Assembly (NCBI GenBank): GCA_021324395.1
Contig: JAJPJG010000034.1
Location: 1 to 45,799 of the forward strand
Reading direction: 5' to 3'
DNA: 45,799 nt
DNA from: Spartobacteria bacterium
GTDB taxonomy: Bacteria > Verrucomicrobiota > Verrucomicrobiia > Chthoniobacterales > Chthoniobacteraceae
Shown here: piece after piece, positions 33,208 through 41,753 of the stretch
Layout: each line of letters opens with the position of its first letter
Position numbering within the stretch: the first letter of the stretch is position 1
Position numbers and translations under genes: made by a program
The notes under the pieces: generated by a model
The model's input: the letters and a program-made list of their open reading frames with translations, nothing else
Told to the model about the DNA's origin: nothing
Database searches by the model: none

Positions 33208-34622
33208 ACGTCTGGTTTCAGCGTGTAATTTTCGTAGCGATCATTGCGCTTTTCAGTGCGCGCAACCTGCCGTGGCATCTCGACGATTACGACCAGGCAA
33301 AACAGGCTTATACGTCATTCGAAATGGTCGGGCAGGGGCATTGGTGGTTTCAGCACACTCCCGCGCAGAGTGTCGCGACTAAGCCGCCACTCGCCGGCTG
33401 GATTTCCGCTGCGCTGTTTTACGCGACGCGCTGGTGGGATGGTGCGTGGCGCATTCCCTCGATCGCAAGCGCGCTTGTAATTTTGCTCGTGCTCGTTCGT
33501 GCCGGAGATCGTGTTTTTCCGCAGTTCGGCGGCGTCGTGGCTGCCAGCGTGTTCGGGCTGAATCTGATGACACCGCGCCTTGCAACGCTCGTGCGAACCG
33601 ACATGCTGCTCACGCTTTTCATCTTTTTAACCGGCTTTGTAATTTATGAAAAAGTGCGGACCGGCTTTGTATGGACGACGCGCGAGCGGTGGTTTGTGTT
33701 TTGGCTTGTGCTCTGCTCGATGCTGACGAAAGGCCCGATTGCCTATGCATTCCTGCTGCCGGGTCTTATCGCGTTTGCGCTGATTTGCAAAAAGCGCGGC
33801 ATCCCCTCGAACGCGTGGAGCGGCTGGTGGACGTGGTTTTCGCCGTTGCTGGTGTTCACGGCGTGGGCGCTGGTTGGAATGCGCGATCGCGAATTTTACG
33901 AACAAGTTGTGCTGAAGGAATTTCTCGGGCGCTTCACGGTTGGAGAACAAGCGGTGCACAAGAATCAACCGTTCTATTTTTACGTCACGCACGTGCTGCG
34001 CGATTTTGCGCCGTGGAGTTTGCTGTTGATCGCGCTGCCATTTGTCCGGGATGTGCGGCGCGCACTCAGCGATCGCGCGGCGCTGTGGCTGGTTTGCTGG
34101 AGCATTGGGGGATTGATCGTGATGTCGCTCGTTCCCTCGAAACGGCCGGATCGCATTTTCCCGATCATTCCGCCGCTTTGTTTGTTGCTCGTTTATTTTT
34201 TGCGCGAGATGCAAACGAGCGGCTGGCGCGTGAAACGGCTTGTCGTGATTTCGACAAGCATCGCGCTGCTTCTCAGCGCGGACTACGCGATTTACAACGT
34301 GATCGACTCATATCGTGAAGGCGACGATGTGCTCGTGAAATTTGGTAATCGCGTGTGCGACTACGCGCAGCAGCACGCGTTGCGTTATGCAATTGCGACA
34401 AGCAAAGACGAAGGCATGCTGCTTTACTTACGACAACCTGCGTTTATCAAACCGCACGATGCGCAAAATGCGTGGCGCGACGGAAAAATCGATGCACTCG
34501 TGCTGAATGCGCAGGATTTTTCAAGTCATGCCGATTCGTTCCAGCCCTCGTTTCTCGCCGATGCAACGGGAGTCGGCGCACAAAAAAACAGCCACTATTT
34601 TTTTCTCGTTCGCGCACGCTGA
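33204..34622 (+). CDS. ArnT/PMT-like membrane glycosyltransferase
   Basis: A 472-aa polytopic protein of the GT-C class, related to ArnT and dolichyl-phosphate mannosyltransferases. Evidence: about ten hydrophobic segments, an early acidic loop motif (LDDYDQAKQAY), and the TKPPLAGWI block typical of this family. A soluble-looking C-terminal part follows (about 380-472). GT-C enzymes move a sugar from a polyprenyl-phosphate donor to an acceptor on the periplasmic side. Its overlap with lpxB (ATGA at 33204) suggests the acceptor is lipid A, making it a lipid A modification enzyme. The donor sugar is unknown. Confidence 0.85.
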   Translation: MNVWFQRVIFVAIIALFSARNLPWHLDDYDQAKQAYTSFEMVGQGHWWFQHTPAQSVATKPPLAGWISAALFYATRWWDGAWRIPSIASALVILLVLVRAGDRVFPQFGGVVAASVFGLNLMTPRLATLVRTDMLLTLFIFLTGFVIYEKVRTGFVWTTRERWFVFWLVLCSMLTKGPIAYAFLLPGLIAFALICKKRGIPSNAWSGWWTWFSPLLVFTAWALVGMRDREFYEQVVLKEFLGRFTVGEQAVHKNQPFYFYVTHVLRDFAPWSLLLIALPFVRDVRRALSDRAALWLVCWSIGGLIVMSLVPSKRPDRIFPIIPPLCLLLVYFLREMQTSGWRVKRLVVISTSIALLLSADYAIYNVIDSYREGDDVLVKFGNRVCDYAQQHALRYAIATSKDEGMLLYLRQPAFIKPHDAQNAWRDGKIDALVLNAQDFSSHADSFQPSFLADATGVGAQKNSHYFFLVRAR

Positions 34623-34623
34623 A

Positions 34624-34641
34624 CGTCACCAGATCGTGACG
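34624..34641. terminator. Short inverted repeat between convergent stops
   Basis: CGTCAC and GTGACG arms with a six-base loop overlap the 3' end of the minus-strand transpeptidase gene, two bases after the ArnT-like stop. No T-run. It is only suggestive of a shared transcript end. Confidence 0.25.
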
Positions 34642-35600
34642 ACCAGGCCTTTCGTGATCATGTAGGCAAAGCGTGCGGCGTCCCAGTTCGCGAGCCGGAT
34701 GCAGCCGTGGCTTGCGGCGCGTCCGATCGTCTCCGGCGTGTTCGTTCCATGCATGCCGATGCCGACTTTGCTCAAGCCCGCCCAGAGCACGCCGACCGGG
34801 TTTCGCGGCCCGCTCGGAATTTCAAAAAAATTCGCGCTGCGATGGCCATGTTGCAGCATTTCCTCATCCCAGCGAAACGTCGGCAGCGTCGCGATGCCGA
34901 TGATCGTCCACTTGCCGGGCGGCGCTGGCAGCGTCTTCGAGCCGGGTGTGATCGGGAACGCCGCGATGAGCGCCGAGCCGTCGTAGAGATCGAGCATTTT
35001 GTCGTGCGTGTTGATGAAAATGGTGCGCGCGGCGAATTCGGGCACGTCTGGCAGCCGCCCTTTTTCCTCCATGGCTTCGATTTTAAATGGCGCGACGTTC
35101 GGCACGCGCACGGTATCGCCCGCTTTCAGCGCGTCGAGATTTTTGCCCGCGTTGATTTTTTTCAAAAAATCGGGCGAGGCGTGATAGCGCTCCTCGATAA
35201 ACGTGAGCAAATCAGGATAAGGCATCCGCTTTAATTTCGCGGCGTCGGAAGGCTTTTGTGTGATCGGCCCCACCCATTTCGCGTCCTGATCCGTGATGGT
35301 GTAATCCGTGTAAACGGGATAAACGGAGTCGAGCGGAAGCTGGTTGTAAATGTCCGCTGTAACTTGCAAACCGTGCGCGCGAGCGTAGTGAACAAGCGCT
35401 TTGCCGGTGAATTCTCCCCACCGGCCATCGATAATGCCCGGACCGAAGTTTTGCTGATCGAGAAAAATCTGAAGCTGCGTGACGACCTCGCGCTCGTTTA
35501 CGAGTTGTGCTTTCGCAACATTCGCCTCCTTGTTTGAGTCCTGCGCGAGCGCGGCGAACGCGGTGAATAGTGCGATGAAAAATGCGGCAAATGCTTTCAC
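34626..35600 (-). CDS. Secreted L,D-transpeptidase (YkuD domain) with peptidoglycan-binding region
   Basis: 324 aa with a signal peptide (FAAFFIALFTAFAALAQ). Residues about 38-90 resemble a peptidoglycan-binding helical domain (LQIFLDQQNFGPGIIDGRWG). Residues about 140-165 resemble a degenerate LysM (YHASPDFLKKINAG ... GDTVRVPNV). The YkuD domain follows from about 190 with IGMHGTNTPE and the catalytic ASHGCIRLANWDA, where Cys is the nucleophile. It should form 3-3 cross-links or attach a protein to the stem peptide in the periplasm. It is divergent from the GT4 gene and convergent with the lipid A operon. Confidence 0.92.
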   Translation of the reverse strand: MKAFAAFFIALFTAFAALAQDSNKEANVAKAQLVNEREVVTQLQIFLDQQNFGPGIIDGRWGEFTGKALVHYARAHGLQVTADIYNQLPLDSVYPVYTDYTITDQDAKWVGPITQKPSDAAKLKRMPYPDLLTFIEERYHASPDFLKKINAGKNLDALKAGDTVRVPNVAPFKIEAMEEKGRLPDVPEFAARTIFINTHDKMLDLYDGSALIAAFPITPGSKTLPAPPGKWTIIGIATLPTFRWDEEMLQHGHRSANFFEIPSGPRNPVGVLWAGLSKVGIGMHGTNTPETIGRAASHGCIRLANWDAARFAYMITKGLVVTIW

Positions 35601-35616
35601 GGGAATCGGGAATTAT

Positions 35617-35650
35617 TCACGCACTTTCGTGAGGGGCAATTCGCAATTGC
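35617..35650. promoter_or_regulatory. Two inverted repeats in a divergent promoter region
   Basis: In the 98 bases between the divergent transpeptidase and GT4 genes there are TCACG / CGTGA (35617-35632, six-base spacer) and GCAATT / AATTGC (35636-35650, three-base spacer). Either could be a repressor site shared by both genes. Arms are short, so this is weak. Confidence 0.25.
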
Positions 35651-35698
35651 TTTTTTCACTTTGAATTGTGCAGCGGCGGTTGGGATTGTTTGCAGCGC

Positions 35699-36751
35699 AT
35701 GAATGAACGCAAGCTTCGCATCGCGCAAGTCGCGCCGCTCTGGGCGAGCATTCCGCCGGCGACCTACGGCGGCATCGAGCTGATCGTTCATTTGCTCACG
35801 AACGAGCTCGTGCGGCGCGGGCATGATGTGACGCTTTTTGCGAGCGGCGATTCGCGGACCGACGCGAAGCTGCGCGCCGTTTGTGACGAAAACGTGATGG
35901 CGCTGATGGAGAAAAATGGTGCGTCTCTTTACGAATATTACGCGAACTCCGCGGCCGCCGATGCGCTGCGCAATCCGGATGAGTTCGACATCGTGCATTT
36001 CCACGCAGGCAATTCGCTCGTGCCCGTTGCTTCGCTCGTGCGAACGACGACGGTTTTTACGATGCACACGTTCCCTTCCGCTGATGAAAAATGGATGTTC
36101 GCGCGTTATCCGAACGCAAACATCGTCGGTATCAGCCGCGATCAGGTCAGCGAGTTTTCGCGTATACGCGGACGTGAAGTGCCGGTGGTTTACAATGGGA
36201 TCGATTGCGACCGTTTCGATCCAACCTTTGGGCGCGGCGAGTATCTTGCGTTTCTCGGTCGTTTGTCGCATGACAAAAATCCGTTGGATGCGATTCGTGT
36301 CGCAAAAAAAGTCGGAATGCCGCTCGTGCTCGCGGGCAGGCCGCAAAATTCGAAAGAGGAAAAATACTTCGCCGAAAATGTGCAGCAGCATCTCGACGGG
36401 AAAAACGTGCGTTGGATTGGCCCGGTGAACCACGCGCAGAAAAACGAGCTGCTGCGCCACGCCGCGGCGCTGCTTTTTCCAGTGCAATGGCCGGAGCCGT
36501 TCGGGCTGGTCATGGTCGAGGCGATGGCATGCGGGACTCCGGTCGTTGCGCGGACGTGGGGCTCGGTTGTGGAAGTGGTCGAACAGGGCGTAACCGGTTT
36601 TCATGCGGAAGAAATCGACGACCTCGCGGCGCTCGTTCCGAAAGCGATCGAGCTGGATCGACGCCGGATTCGCGAACGCGTCTGCGAGCGGTTCAGTTAC
36701 GCGACGATGGTGGATAACTACGTCGCGCTCTATCGCTCGTTGCTGCGATGA
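35699..36751 (+). CDS. GT4-family glycosyltransferase
   Basis: 350 aa from ATG 35699; the open frame reaches 35666 but only the ATG gives the normal N-terminus (KLRIAQVAPLWASIPPATYG). The GT-B fold is clear: donor-domain motif EPFGLVMVEAMACGTPV with the paired Glu residues, LAFLGRLSHDKNPLDAI, and YNGIDCDRFDP at the domain junction. It has no signal or membrane segment and should act at the cytoplasmic face on envelope glycan, glycolipid or storage sugar. Donor and acceptor are unknown. The stop overlaps aat (ATGA). Confidence 0.88.
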   Translation: MNERKLRIAQVAPLWASIPPATYGGIELIVHLLTNELVRRGHDVTLFASGDSRTDAKLRAVCDENVMALMEKNGASLYEYYANSAAADALRNPDEFDIVHFHAGNSLVPVASLVRTTTVFTMHTFPSADEKWMFARYPNANIVGISRDQVSEFSRIRGREVPVVYNGIDCDRFDPTFGRGEYLAFLGRLSHDKNPLDAIRVAKKVGMPLVLAGRPQNSKEEKYFAENVQQHLDGKNVRWIGPVNHAQKNELLRHAAALLFPVQWPEPFGLVMVEAMACGTPVVARTWGSVVEVVEQGVTGFHAEEIDDLAALVPKAIELDRRRIRERVCERFSYATMVDNYVALYRSLLR

Positions 36752-37323
36752 TCAAGCCGGAGATTATCCTCGCGGGTTACCAGCAAGGCGTTTTTCCGAT
36801 GGGCATCAGCGACGGCACGGACAAGATCGCGTGGTTTTCGCCGAATCCGCGTGCGATCATTCCAATCGATACTTTCCACATTCCGCACGGGCTCGCGCGG
36901 ACGCTGCGAAAAAAAATCTACGAAATCAAAATCGATACCGCGTTTACCGAAGTGCTTGAAGGCTGCGCGAGACGCGAAACCACGTGGATCAACGCGGATA
37001 TCATCGAGAGCTATATCGAAATGTTTCGGCTCGGCTACGCTCATTCCGTCGAAGCGTGGAGGGACGGCGAACTCGCTGGTGGACTTTACGGCGTCGCGCT
37101 GGGCGGCGCGTTTTTCGGTGAGTCGATGTTTCATTACAAAACCGACGCGTCAAAAATAGCGCTGCACGCGCTTGTCGAGCGGCTAAAAACACGTGGTTAC
37201 ACATTGCTGGATACGCAATGGATCACCGAGCATTTGCAGCAGTTCGGGACAGTGGAAATTCCGCGCGAAGAGTATTTACGGCGTTTAGACGCAGCGTTGT
37301 CGAAAGACTGTGTGTTCGTTTAA
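36748..37323 (+). CDS. aat: Leucyl/phenylalanyl-tRNA-protein transferase
   Basis: 191 aa. It adds Leu or Phe from aminoacyl-tRNA to proteins with N-terminal Arg or Lys, marking them for ClpS/ClpAP. Family blocks are present: YQQGVFPMG near the N-terminus, IAWFSPNPRAIIPID, ETTWINADIIESY, HSVEAW, FFGESMFHYKTDASKIALHAL and LLDTQWITEHL. The length is slightly short compared with the usual 200-240 aa, with a reduced C-terminus. The start overlaps the GT4 stop as ATGA, though the functions are not obviously linked. Confidence 0.93.
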   Translation: MIKPEIILAGYQQGVFPMGISDGTDKIAWFSPNPRAIIPIDTFHIPHGLARTLRKKIYEIKIDTAFTEVLEGCARRETTWINADIIESYIEMFRLGYAHSVEAWRDGELAGGLYGVALGGAFFGESMFHYKTDASKIALHALVERLKTRGYTLLDTQWITEHLQQFGTVEIPREEYLRRLDAALSKDCVFV

Positions 37324-37412
37324 TGTGCAAAATTGCGTGGAATTGCGTAGGTCTCATTCTTTAAACGGCATAGAACTCTTCCGCGTAGCACTTATTATGG
37401 TAATTATGAGGC

Positions 37413-37904
37413 ATGATTTTATGCACACGCTCAGGCTTTAGTTTGCTCGAAGCGAACATAGCGACGGCAATGGTCGGGATGTTTATTTCGGGCGTGATGA
37501 TGATGGATGCAAACCTGCTGGCTTTGATTAAAACCGGAAAAGAGACAACGTCCGCAAATCAAGCGTTGCAGGAACGCGTCGAGCAGTTGCGCATTTCCAA
37601 CTGGGTGCAAATCACTGACGCAAATTATCTCGCGGCAAATGTGCTTAATACGGCGACGAGTTCGGCGGTCGGACTCGGCGGATTGACCGAGACGATGACG
37701 GTGACTTCGTGGGCGAATCCGAGCATGACTCCGGGAAAGGTGACACGCAGCGGCAACAATGTGCAGGTCAACTCCACTGATTCCGCACTCGCGAGTGAAA
37801 AAATGGTGCGCATCGATTTAAATCTAGCTTGGACGGGCGTGGACAATCGCAAACACACACGCGCGACGACGACGCTGATCGCAAAAGGAGGGATTGCAAA
37901 GTGA
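37413..37904 (+). CDS. Type IV pilus minor pseudopilin, PilV-like
   Basis: 163 aa with a class III signal: a short basic leader then G-FSLLEANIATAMVGM, cleaved after Gly by prepilin peptidase, with Glu at +5. The hydrophobic helix runs to about residue 32; the remainder is a globular Ser/Thr-rich pilin domain. First of three overlapping pseudopilin genes, in the pilV-pilW-pilX order of minor pilins that prime pilus assembly. An 89-base gap separates it from aat; a TATTAT near 37392 could be a -10 element. No assembly ATPase or platform gene is in the window. Confidence 0.82.
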   Translation: MILCTRSGFSLLEANIATAMVGMFISGVMMMDANLLALIKTGKETTSANQALQERVEQLRISNWVQITDANYLAANVLNTATSSAVGLGGLTETMTVTSWANPSMTPGKVTRSGNNVQVNSTDSALASEKMVRIDLNLAWTGVDNRKHTRATTTLIAKGGIAK

Positions 37905-38500
37905 CTCATTTTTTTCAAGGGCGGCACGCATTTTCAAAAATAGCGGCCTTCACGCTGGTCGAGTTGATGATGACAACGGTCGTCGCGTCGCTCATCATCG
38001 CGTCGCTCGTGTCGGCGGCGATCGCGATGCAGCGGAATCTCGCGGCGGGTGATGATTACGCGACTGCGAAGTGCGACCAGATGAGGGTAAGCGATTATCT
38101 CGCGCTCGATTTGCGACGGGCGCTCACGGTCACCTCGGGGACCAATGCAGGCACGCTGCTCGTGCTGACGATTCCTGATTACTACGACAGCAACAAACAG
38201 CCGCGCGTCCCGACGATCTCGAATGACGTTGTGAACTACGGCAGTGCGATTGCGCCGGTGACGGTTTTGTATACAAAAAGCGGCTCGTCGATTTACCGGC
38301 AGGAAGGCAGTAACGCGGCGACGGAGATCGCATCCAACGTCAGCGATTTTCAAATTTCCGTCCAGGACCTGAATAAAGTGGTGAAAACGCAGATCATATT
38401 CGCACCGCAATTTTCGCGGCCGTCGAGCGCCGATGCGCGCCTGGCGACGACGGTTTTCAACACGACACTGCTGCGCAATAAACGTCGTGATCGCTCATGA
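37901..38500 (+). CDS. Type IV pilus minor pseudopilin, PilW-like
   Basis: 199 aa from GTG 37901, chosen because it overlaps the preceding stop as GTGA and yields a normal-length leader; the frame is open upstream to 37829. The prepilin site is A-FTLVELMMTTVVAS, with Ala instead of Gly at -1, which is less common. Glu is at +5. A globular domain with few Cys follows. Its stop overlaps the next start (ATGA). PilW-type proteins act in the tip complex of type IV pili or related secretion pseudopili. Confidence 0.8.
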   Translation: MTHFFQGRHAFSKIAAFTLVELMMTTVVASLIIASLVSAAIAMQRNLAAGDDYATAKCDQMRVSDYLALDLRRALTVTSGTNAGTLLVLTIPDYYDSNKQPRVPTISNDVVNYGSAIAPVTVLYTKSGSSIYRQEGSNAATEIASNVSDFQISVQDLNKVVKTQIIFAPQFSRPSSADARLATTVFNTTLLRNKRRDRS

Positions 38501-39927
38501 AGCGTTTGCAACAAAACGGCGCCAGCGTGATTATCATGGTGCTGATCACTTTCACGGTGATCTCGATGATTGTCGGCGTCGTCGTTTTCAGGACGTTGAA
38601 TAACTACCACACACTCGTGCAAATCTCGAGCTGGCAGGAAGCGCTCCTCGCGGCCGAATCGGGCAACGACACCGGCATGGCCGCATTGCGCGCAACACTC
38701 TCGGATTCGAATAACGCATGGAACGGCTGGAGCACCGCCGATGCCAATGGAAACACCCTGGCGAACAGCGGTCGAACCTGCGCGGTGTCAAACATTACGC
38801 ATACGGGCGAAGGAAATTCGCAGCTCAACGCAACCGTTACCGTCGATGCTCCGGCGCAACTGATTGATTCGAGCGGGCGGCAGTGGTATCGGATTCGCGC
38901 AACGGGAATCACGTATCTGCCCGGCAACACAAAACTGATCGGCCCCGACAAACGCGACCATCTTTTGCGGCGATTGAGCTTGGTGTGGGATCGTAAAACC
39001 GGGACGCGCGTGATGCAGCCGCAAGCGACGCGGCTCATCGAAGTGATCGCGCAGCCGGTCGCATTTCAAAACGCGCTGGTAGCCGCCGGGCTGATCCAGC
39101 TCAACAATTACAACATCGTCATCGACAGCTACGATTCGCGCGATCCGAGCAAATCGACCAATGGCAGTTACGATCCAGCAAAGTTTCAACAAAACGGTGA
39201 TGTCGCAACCGATGGTAACGTCATCGATGCGGGCAACGCTTACATTTACGGCGACGCGTCGACGAATGCGGGCGCAGTCATCAACGCCGCGCACGTGACG
39301 GGTTTGCAGCGCACGGATTTTTACCAGGATTTAATTCCCGTGCAGCGTCCTTCATGGACAGTGATCAACGGAAATTACGGCGACATTGTAAACAACATGA
39401 CTCTAGTCGGCGGCTCGCAAAGCAACCCGCAACGCTACAAACTCAGCAGCGTCAAAGAAACCGGCAATAACGTTTTGTCGCTCGCGCCGTCTGCGCCGGG
39501 TGTGGAGAGCTATGTTGAGATTTGGATCACCGGAGATATGAACCTGCAGGGAAATGGCGAGATCGAATTGCAGCCGCACGTTCACGCGAAAATTTATGTC
39601 GAGGGAAACATGGCGATCAACGGCAACGGATTCATCAACGATTCGTCGCAAGCGCCGTATCTCGAAATTCTCGGCGTGCATCCCGACGATGGCGCGTCCC
39701 GCTCGGTCACGCTTACCGGCAACGGCTCATTCATCGGTGCGCTGTATGCACCGAATGCCGACGTGGTGCTCAGCGACGGCGGCACAAACGGCACCTATTG
39801 CGGCAGCATCGTGGCAAAAACAATCACGATGAATAATCATACCGCCGTGCATTACGATGAAGCGCTGGGCGATGCGCCGTTTTTGACCGACTACAAAATC
39901 GCGAGCTGGTTCGAGGACAACAAATAG
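38497..39927 (+). CDS. PilX-like protein with a large C-terminal beta domain
   Basis: 476 aa. The N-terminal ASVIIMVLITFTVISMIVGV segment is the single hydrophobic helix of PilX-type proteins; as in that family it lacks the FTLxE site but occupies the third position of the pilV-pilW-pilX set. A long globular part follows (about 40-476). From about 330 it has repeated beta-strand turns (MNLQGNGEIELQPHVHAKIY, GNMAINGNGFINDS, LTGNGSFIGALYAPNADVVL) like the DUF7305 or choice-of-anchor-A type fold. It may present an adhesive domain at a pilus tip. It ends three bases from the convergent zinc-ribbon gene. Confidence 0.75.
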   Translation: MKRLQQNGASVIIMVLITFTVISMIVGVVVFRTLNNYHTLVQISSWQEALLAAESGNDTGMAALRATLSDSNNAWNGWSTADANGNTLANSGRTCAVSNITHTGEGNSQLNATVTVDAPAQLIDSSGRQWYRIRATGITYLPGNTKLIGPDKRDHLLRRLSLVWDRKTGTRVMQPQATRLIEVIAQPVAFQNALVAAGLIQLNNYNIVIDSYDSRDPSKSTNGSYDPAKFQQNGDVATDGNVIDAGNAYIYGDASTNAGAVINAAHVTGLQRTDFYQDLIPVQRPSWTVINGNYGDIVNNMTLVGGSQSNPQRYKLSSVKETGNNVLSLAPSAPGVESYVEIWITGDMNLQGNGEIELQPHVHAKIYVEGNMAINGNGFINDSSQAPYLEILGVHPDDGASRSVTLTGNGSFIGALYAPNADVVLSDGGTNGTYCGSIVAKTITMNNHTAVHYDEALGDAPFLTDYKIASWFEDNK

Positions 39928-39936
39928 CCGCTATTT
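39922..39936. terminator. Bidirectional terminator-like hairpin at convergent stops
   Basis: AAATAG / CTATTT with loop CCG spans both stop codons, with a T-run on the plus strand (39933-39939 region). The stem is weak and A/T-rich, but its place between stops three bases apart suggests a shared transcript end. Confidence 0.35.
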
Positions 39937-40155
39937 TTTCTTTTTGTTTGCGGACGGCGGATGGTGCGGCATGTCACAGATATTGCAGTTCCAGGGTTCG
40001 TAGCGGCGCCCGATGGTAATGGCGATCCAACTCACAAGCCAGAGACCGCCCGTCAGAACCGTCAAAATAAGATGCAATCGGTGATTGATTCCTTCGCGAT
40101 GAAATTTGCGGTCGGTATTACAAGTGGGGCAGAAGAACTTTGTGGTTGCAGTCAT
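39931..40155 (-). CDS. Small zinc-ribbon membrane protein
   Basis: 74 aa. Two CxxC pairs (CPTC near residue 9 and CNIC near 57) could bind one zinc. Between them lies a hydrophobic segment (LILTVLTGGLWLVSWIAITI) that should cross or enter the membrane. The C-terminus is NKKKK. No named family was recognised; function unknown. Coding potential is supported by the paired Cys arrangement and by neat packing between neighbours. Confidence 0.65.
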   Translation of the reverse strand: MTATTKFFCPTCNTDRKFHREGINHRLHLILTVLTGGLWLVSWIAITIGRRYEPWNCNICDMPHHPPSANKKKK

Positions 40156-40211
40156 TAAAGAGAGACGCTCGTGGCGGAGCGGATGGGCGGATAAATGTGA
40201 CTTAACACTGT

Positions 40212-40235
40212 TTCACTCGTTTGGCCACGAGTGAA
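40212..40235. terminator. Perfect 9-bp hairpin downstream of the amidase gene
   Basis: TTCACTCGT and ACGAGTGAA with loop TTGGCC, 14 bases past the minus-strand amidase stop. There is no T-run, so it may act as an mRNA 3' end stabiliser or a weak or Rho-assisted terminator. It could alternatively be a protein-binding palindrome upstream of the zinc-ribbon gene. Confidence 0.45.
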
Positions 40236-40248
40236 TTCGCTTTACGCT

Positions 40249-41352
40249 TCAGTTGCTCTTCGGCGCGTTCGTGATCACGCTCGGCGCTTGCGCGACGGAT
40301 GGCGTGACTCGGCGATAGTCGGCGACGAGTTTCGGCGGAATATGCCGCTCCGCGAGTCCTTTGAAACCATCGATCCCGGTGACGATCGCCTCGGCAAGTT
40401 TTTGCCGCCAGGCCGGAGTGGCCGCGAGCCGCACATCGTTTGTGTTTGTTAAAAAGCCACCTTCGATCAAAACCGCCGGCACTGTCGCGAGCCGAATCAC
40501 CGCGAAGCGCTGATGCTTTATGCCGCGATCGAACTGCGGAATGTTCCCGAGCATCGCGTGGTAAATACTCGCCGAGAGCTCTGCGCTTGCGACGTCAACT
40601 GCATTTCCCGGTTCATTGCGCAGATCGCGGACACCGAGAAATTCTTCGTCCGTCGAAGGTCCGCCGCGCGGCGTGATCGAAAAAATCTCAAATCCATTCG
40701 CAAACGGATTCGATGGCGCGGAATTGAAATGCACCGCGACAAACACGCTGTTCGGAATTGCATTCGCGATTCGCGGACGCGCCTCGAGCGGAATGAATAC
40801 ATCGGTGCTCCGCGTCATCACGACGTTGTAGCCTTTGCTCTCGAGCAGCGGCTTTGCGCGCTGGCAGACATCGAGCGCGAAATCCTTTTCGTTTCCAAAA
40901 ATACTCACCGCACCTTTGTCGTGTCCGCCATGGCCGGGATCGAGCACGACGGTTGTCACAGGCTGCAAACCGCGGGTCATCTCCGGGCGGAACATCGGCT
41001 CGATCGTTTTCGCCAAATCGAGCCGCGACACGGCGAGTTGATCGTCGATCTGCGCGATCGGGAACGACAACCATTGCCGCACGCCATTTAATATGATCTC
41101 GCGGCTGTTCAACGTGACCTCGAGTTGCTGCCGGCCATTATCGAGCAACAGTTTTTTGGTCAAAGATTCCACCGGATTCGCCGAAATGATCTGGCTCACC
41201 GGCGGCACCTGATTTGGAAAGTTGTAAAACTTAGCCACGTTATCGAGTGAGAGATAATCGCGCCCGTCGAGGTGCAGCACCTTCCAGTCGTCGGCGGATG
41301 CGCGCATGGCACACAAGGCTGCCAGCGCCAAAATGCAGCGGAAACGACTCAT
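40249..41352 (-). CDS. Secreted N-acetylmuramoyl-L-alanine amidase (Amidase_3)
   Basis: 367 aa from the ATG complementary to 41350-41352, which starts a signal peptide (FRCILALAALCAMRASA); the open frame extends to 41427. Residues about 22-120 form a copper-amine-oxidase-N-like module (YLSLDNVAKFYNF), a probable wall-binding domain. The zinc amidase follows: LDPGHGGHDKGA (H141), NEKDFAL (E155), VAVHFNSAPSNPF and VPAVLIEGGFLTN with the catalytic Glu. It removes the stem peptide from muramic acid, typically in daughter-cell separation. It is divergent from the small lipoprotein gene. Confidence 0.92.
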   Translation of the reverse strand: MSRFRCILALAALCAMRASADDWKVLHLDGRDYLSLDNVAKFYNFPNQVPPVSQIISANPVESLTKKLLLDNGRQQLEVTLNSREIILNGVRQWLSFPIAQIDDQLAVSRLDLAKTIEPMFRPEMTRGLQPVTTVVLDPGHGGHDKGAVSIFGNEKDFALDVCQRAKPLLESKGYNVVMTRSTDVFIPLEARPRIANAIPNSVFVAVHFNSAPSNPFANGFEIFSITPRGGPSTDEEFLGVRDLRNEPGNAVDVASAELSASIYHAMLGNIPQFDRGIKHQRFAVIRLATVPAVLIEGGFLTNTNDVRLAATPAWRQKLAEAIVTGIDGFKGLAERHIPPKLVADYRRVTPSVAQAPSVITNAPKSN

Positions 41353-41436
41353 GCGGTAAAATTCCATCTGTCCAATCAAAAGCAAATCGCCGGTCGTCCA
41401 CTTGACAGCCGTGCTTGCGCTCGTCACGATGCCGCA

Positions 41437-41736
41437 ATGCTCCGGCGACTCCCCGCATTAGCCCTCGCAATTATCCTCACCTCATGCACCTGCGTGCGCG
41501 AAGGTGTCGTTGTCGAAAAGGAAAGCCGGCGTGGCATGGCGAACGTTTACGCGACGTGGCTCTCCTTTCGCTACGACGAGCCCGATGTTTACTGGGTTCG
41601 TGTCGCAGGCCGCGATAAACATGGGCGCGTCGCGCACAAAAACGTGATCCTTTTCCGCCACGATTGGGAGCAACTCCGGGTCGGTGACCACTGGGATTGC
41701 AGTCGCGGCTTTTCGCCTGCGGAAGCAGGGAAGTAG
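41437..41736 (+). CDS. Small lipoprotein of unknown function
   Basis: 99 aa from ATG 41437; the frame extends upstream, but this start gives a clean lipoprotein signal (LALAIILTSC, Cys at about 17). The mature part is short and hydrophilic (YATWLSFRYDEPDVYWVRV, VAHKNVILFRHDWEQLRVGD) with an SH3-like or OB-like strand pattern. No family was assigned. It is divergent from the amidase and convergent with the GH39 gene 17 bases on. Confidence 0.65.
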   Translation: MLRRLPALALAIILTSCTCVREGVVVEKESRRGMANVYATWLSFRYDEPDVYWVRVAGRDKHGRVAHKNVILFRHDWEQLRVGDHWDCSRGFSPAEAGK

Positions 41737-41753
41737 AGCTAAGCTTCCTTGGC

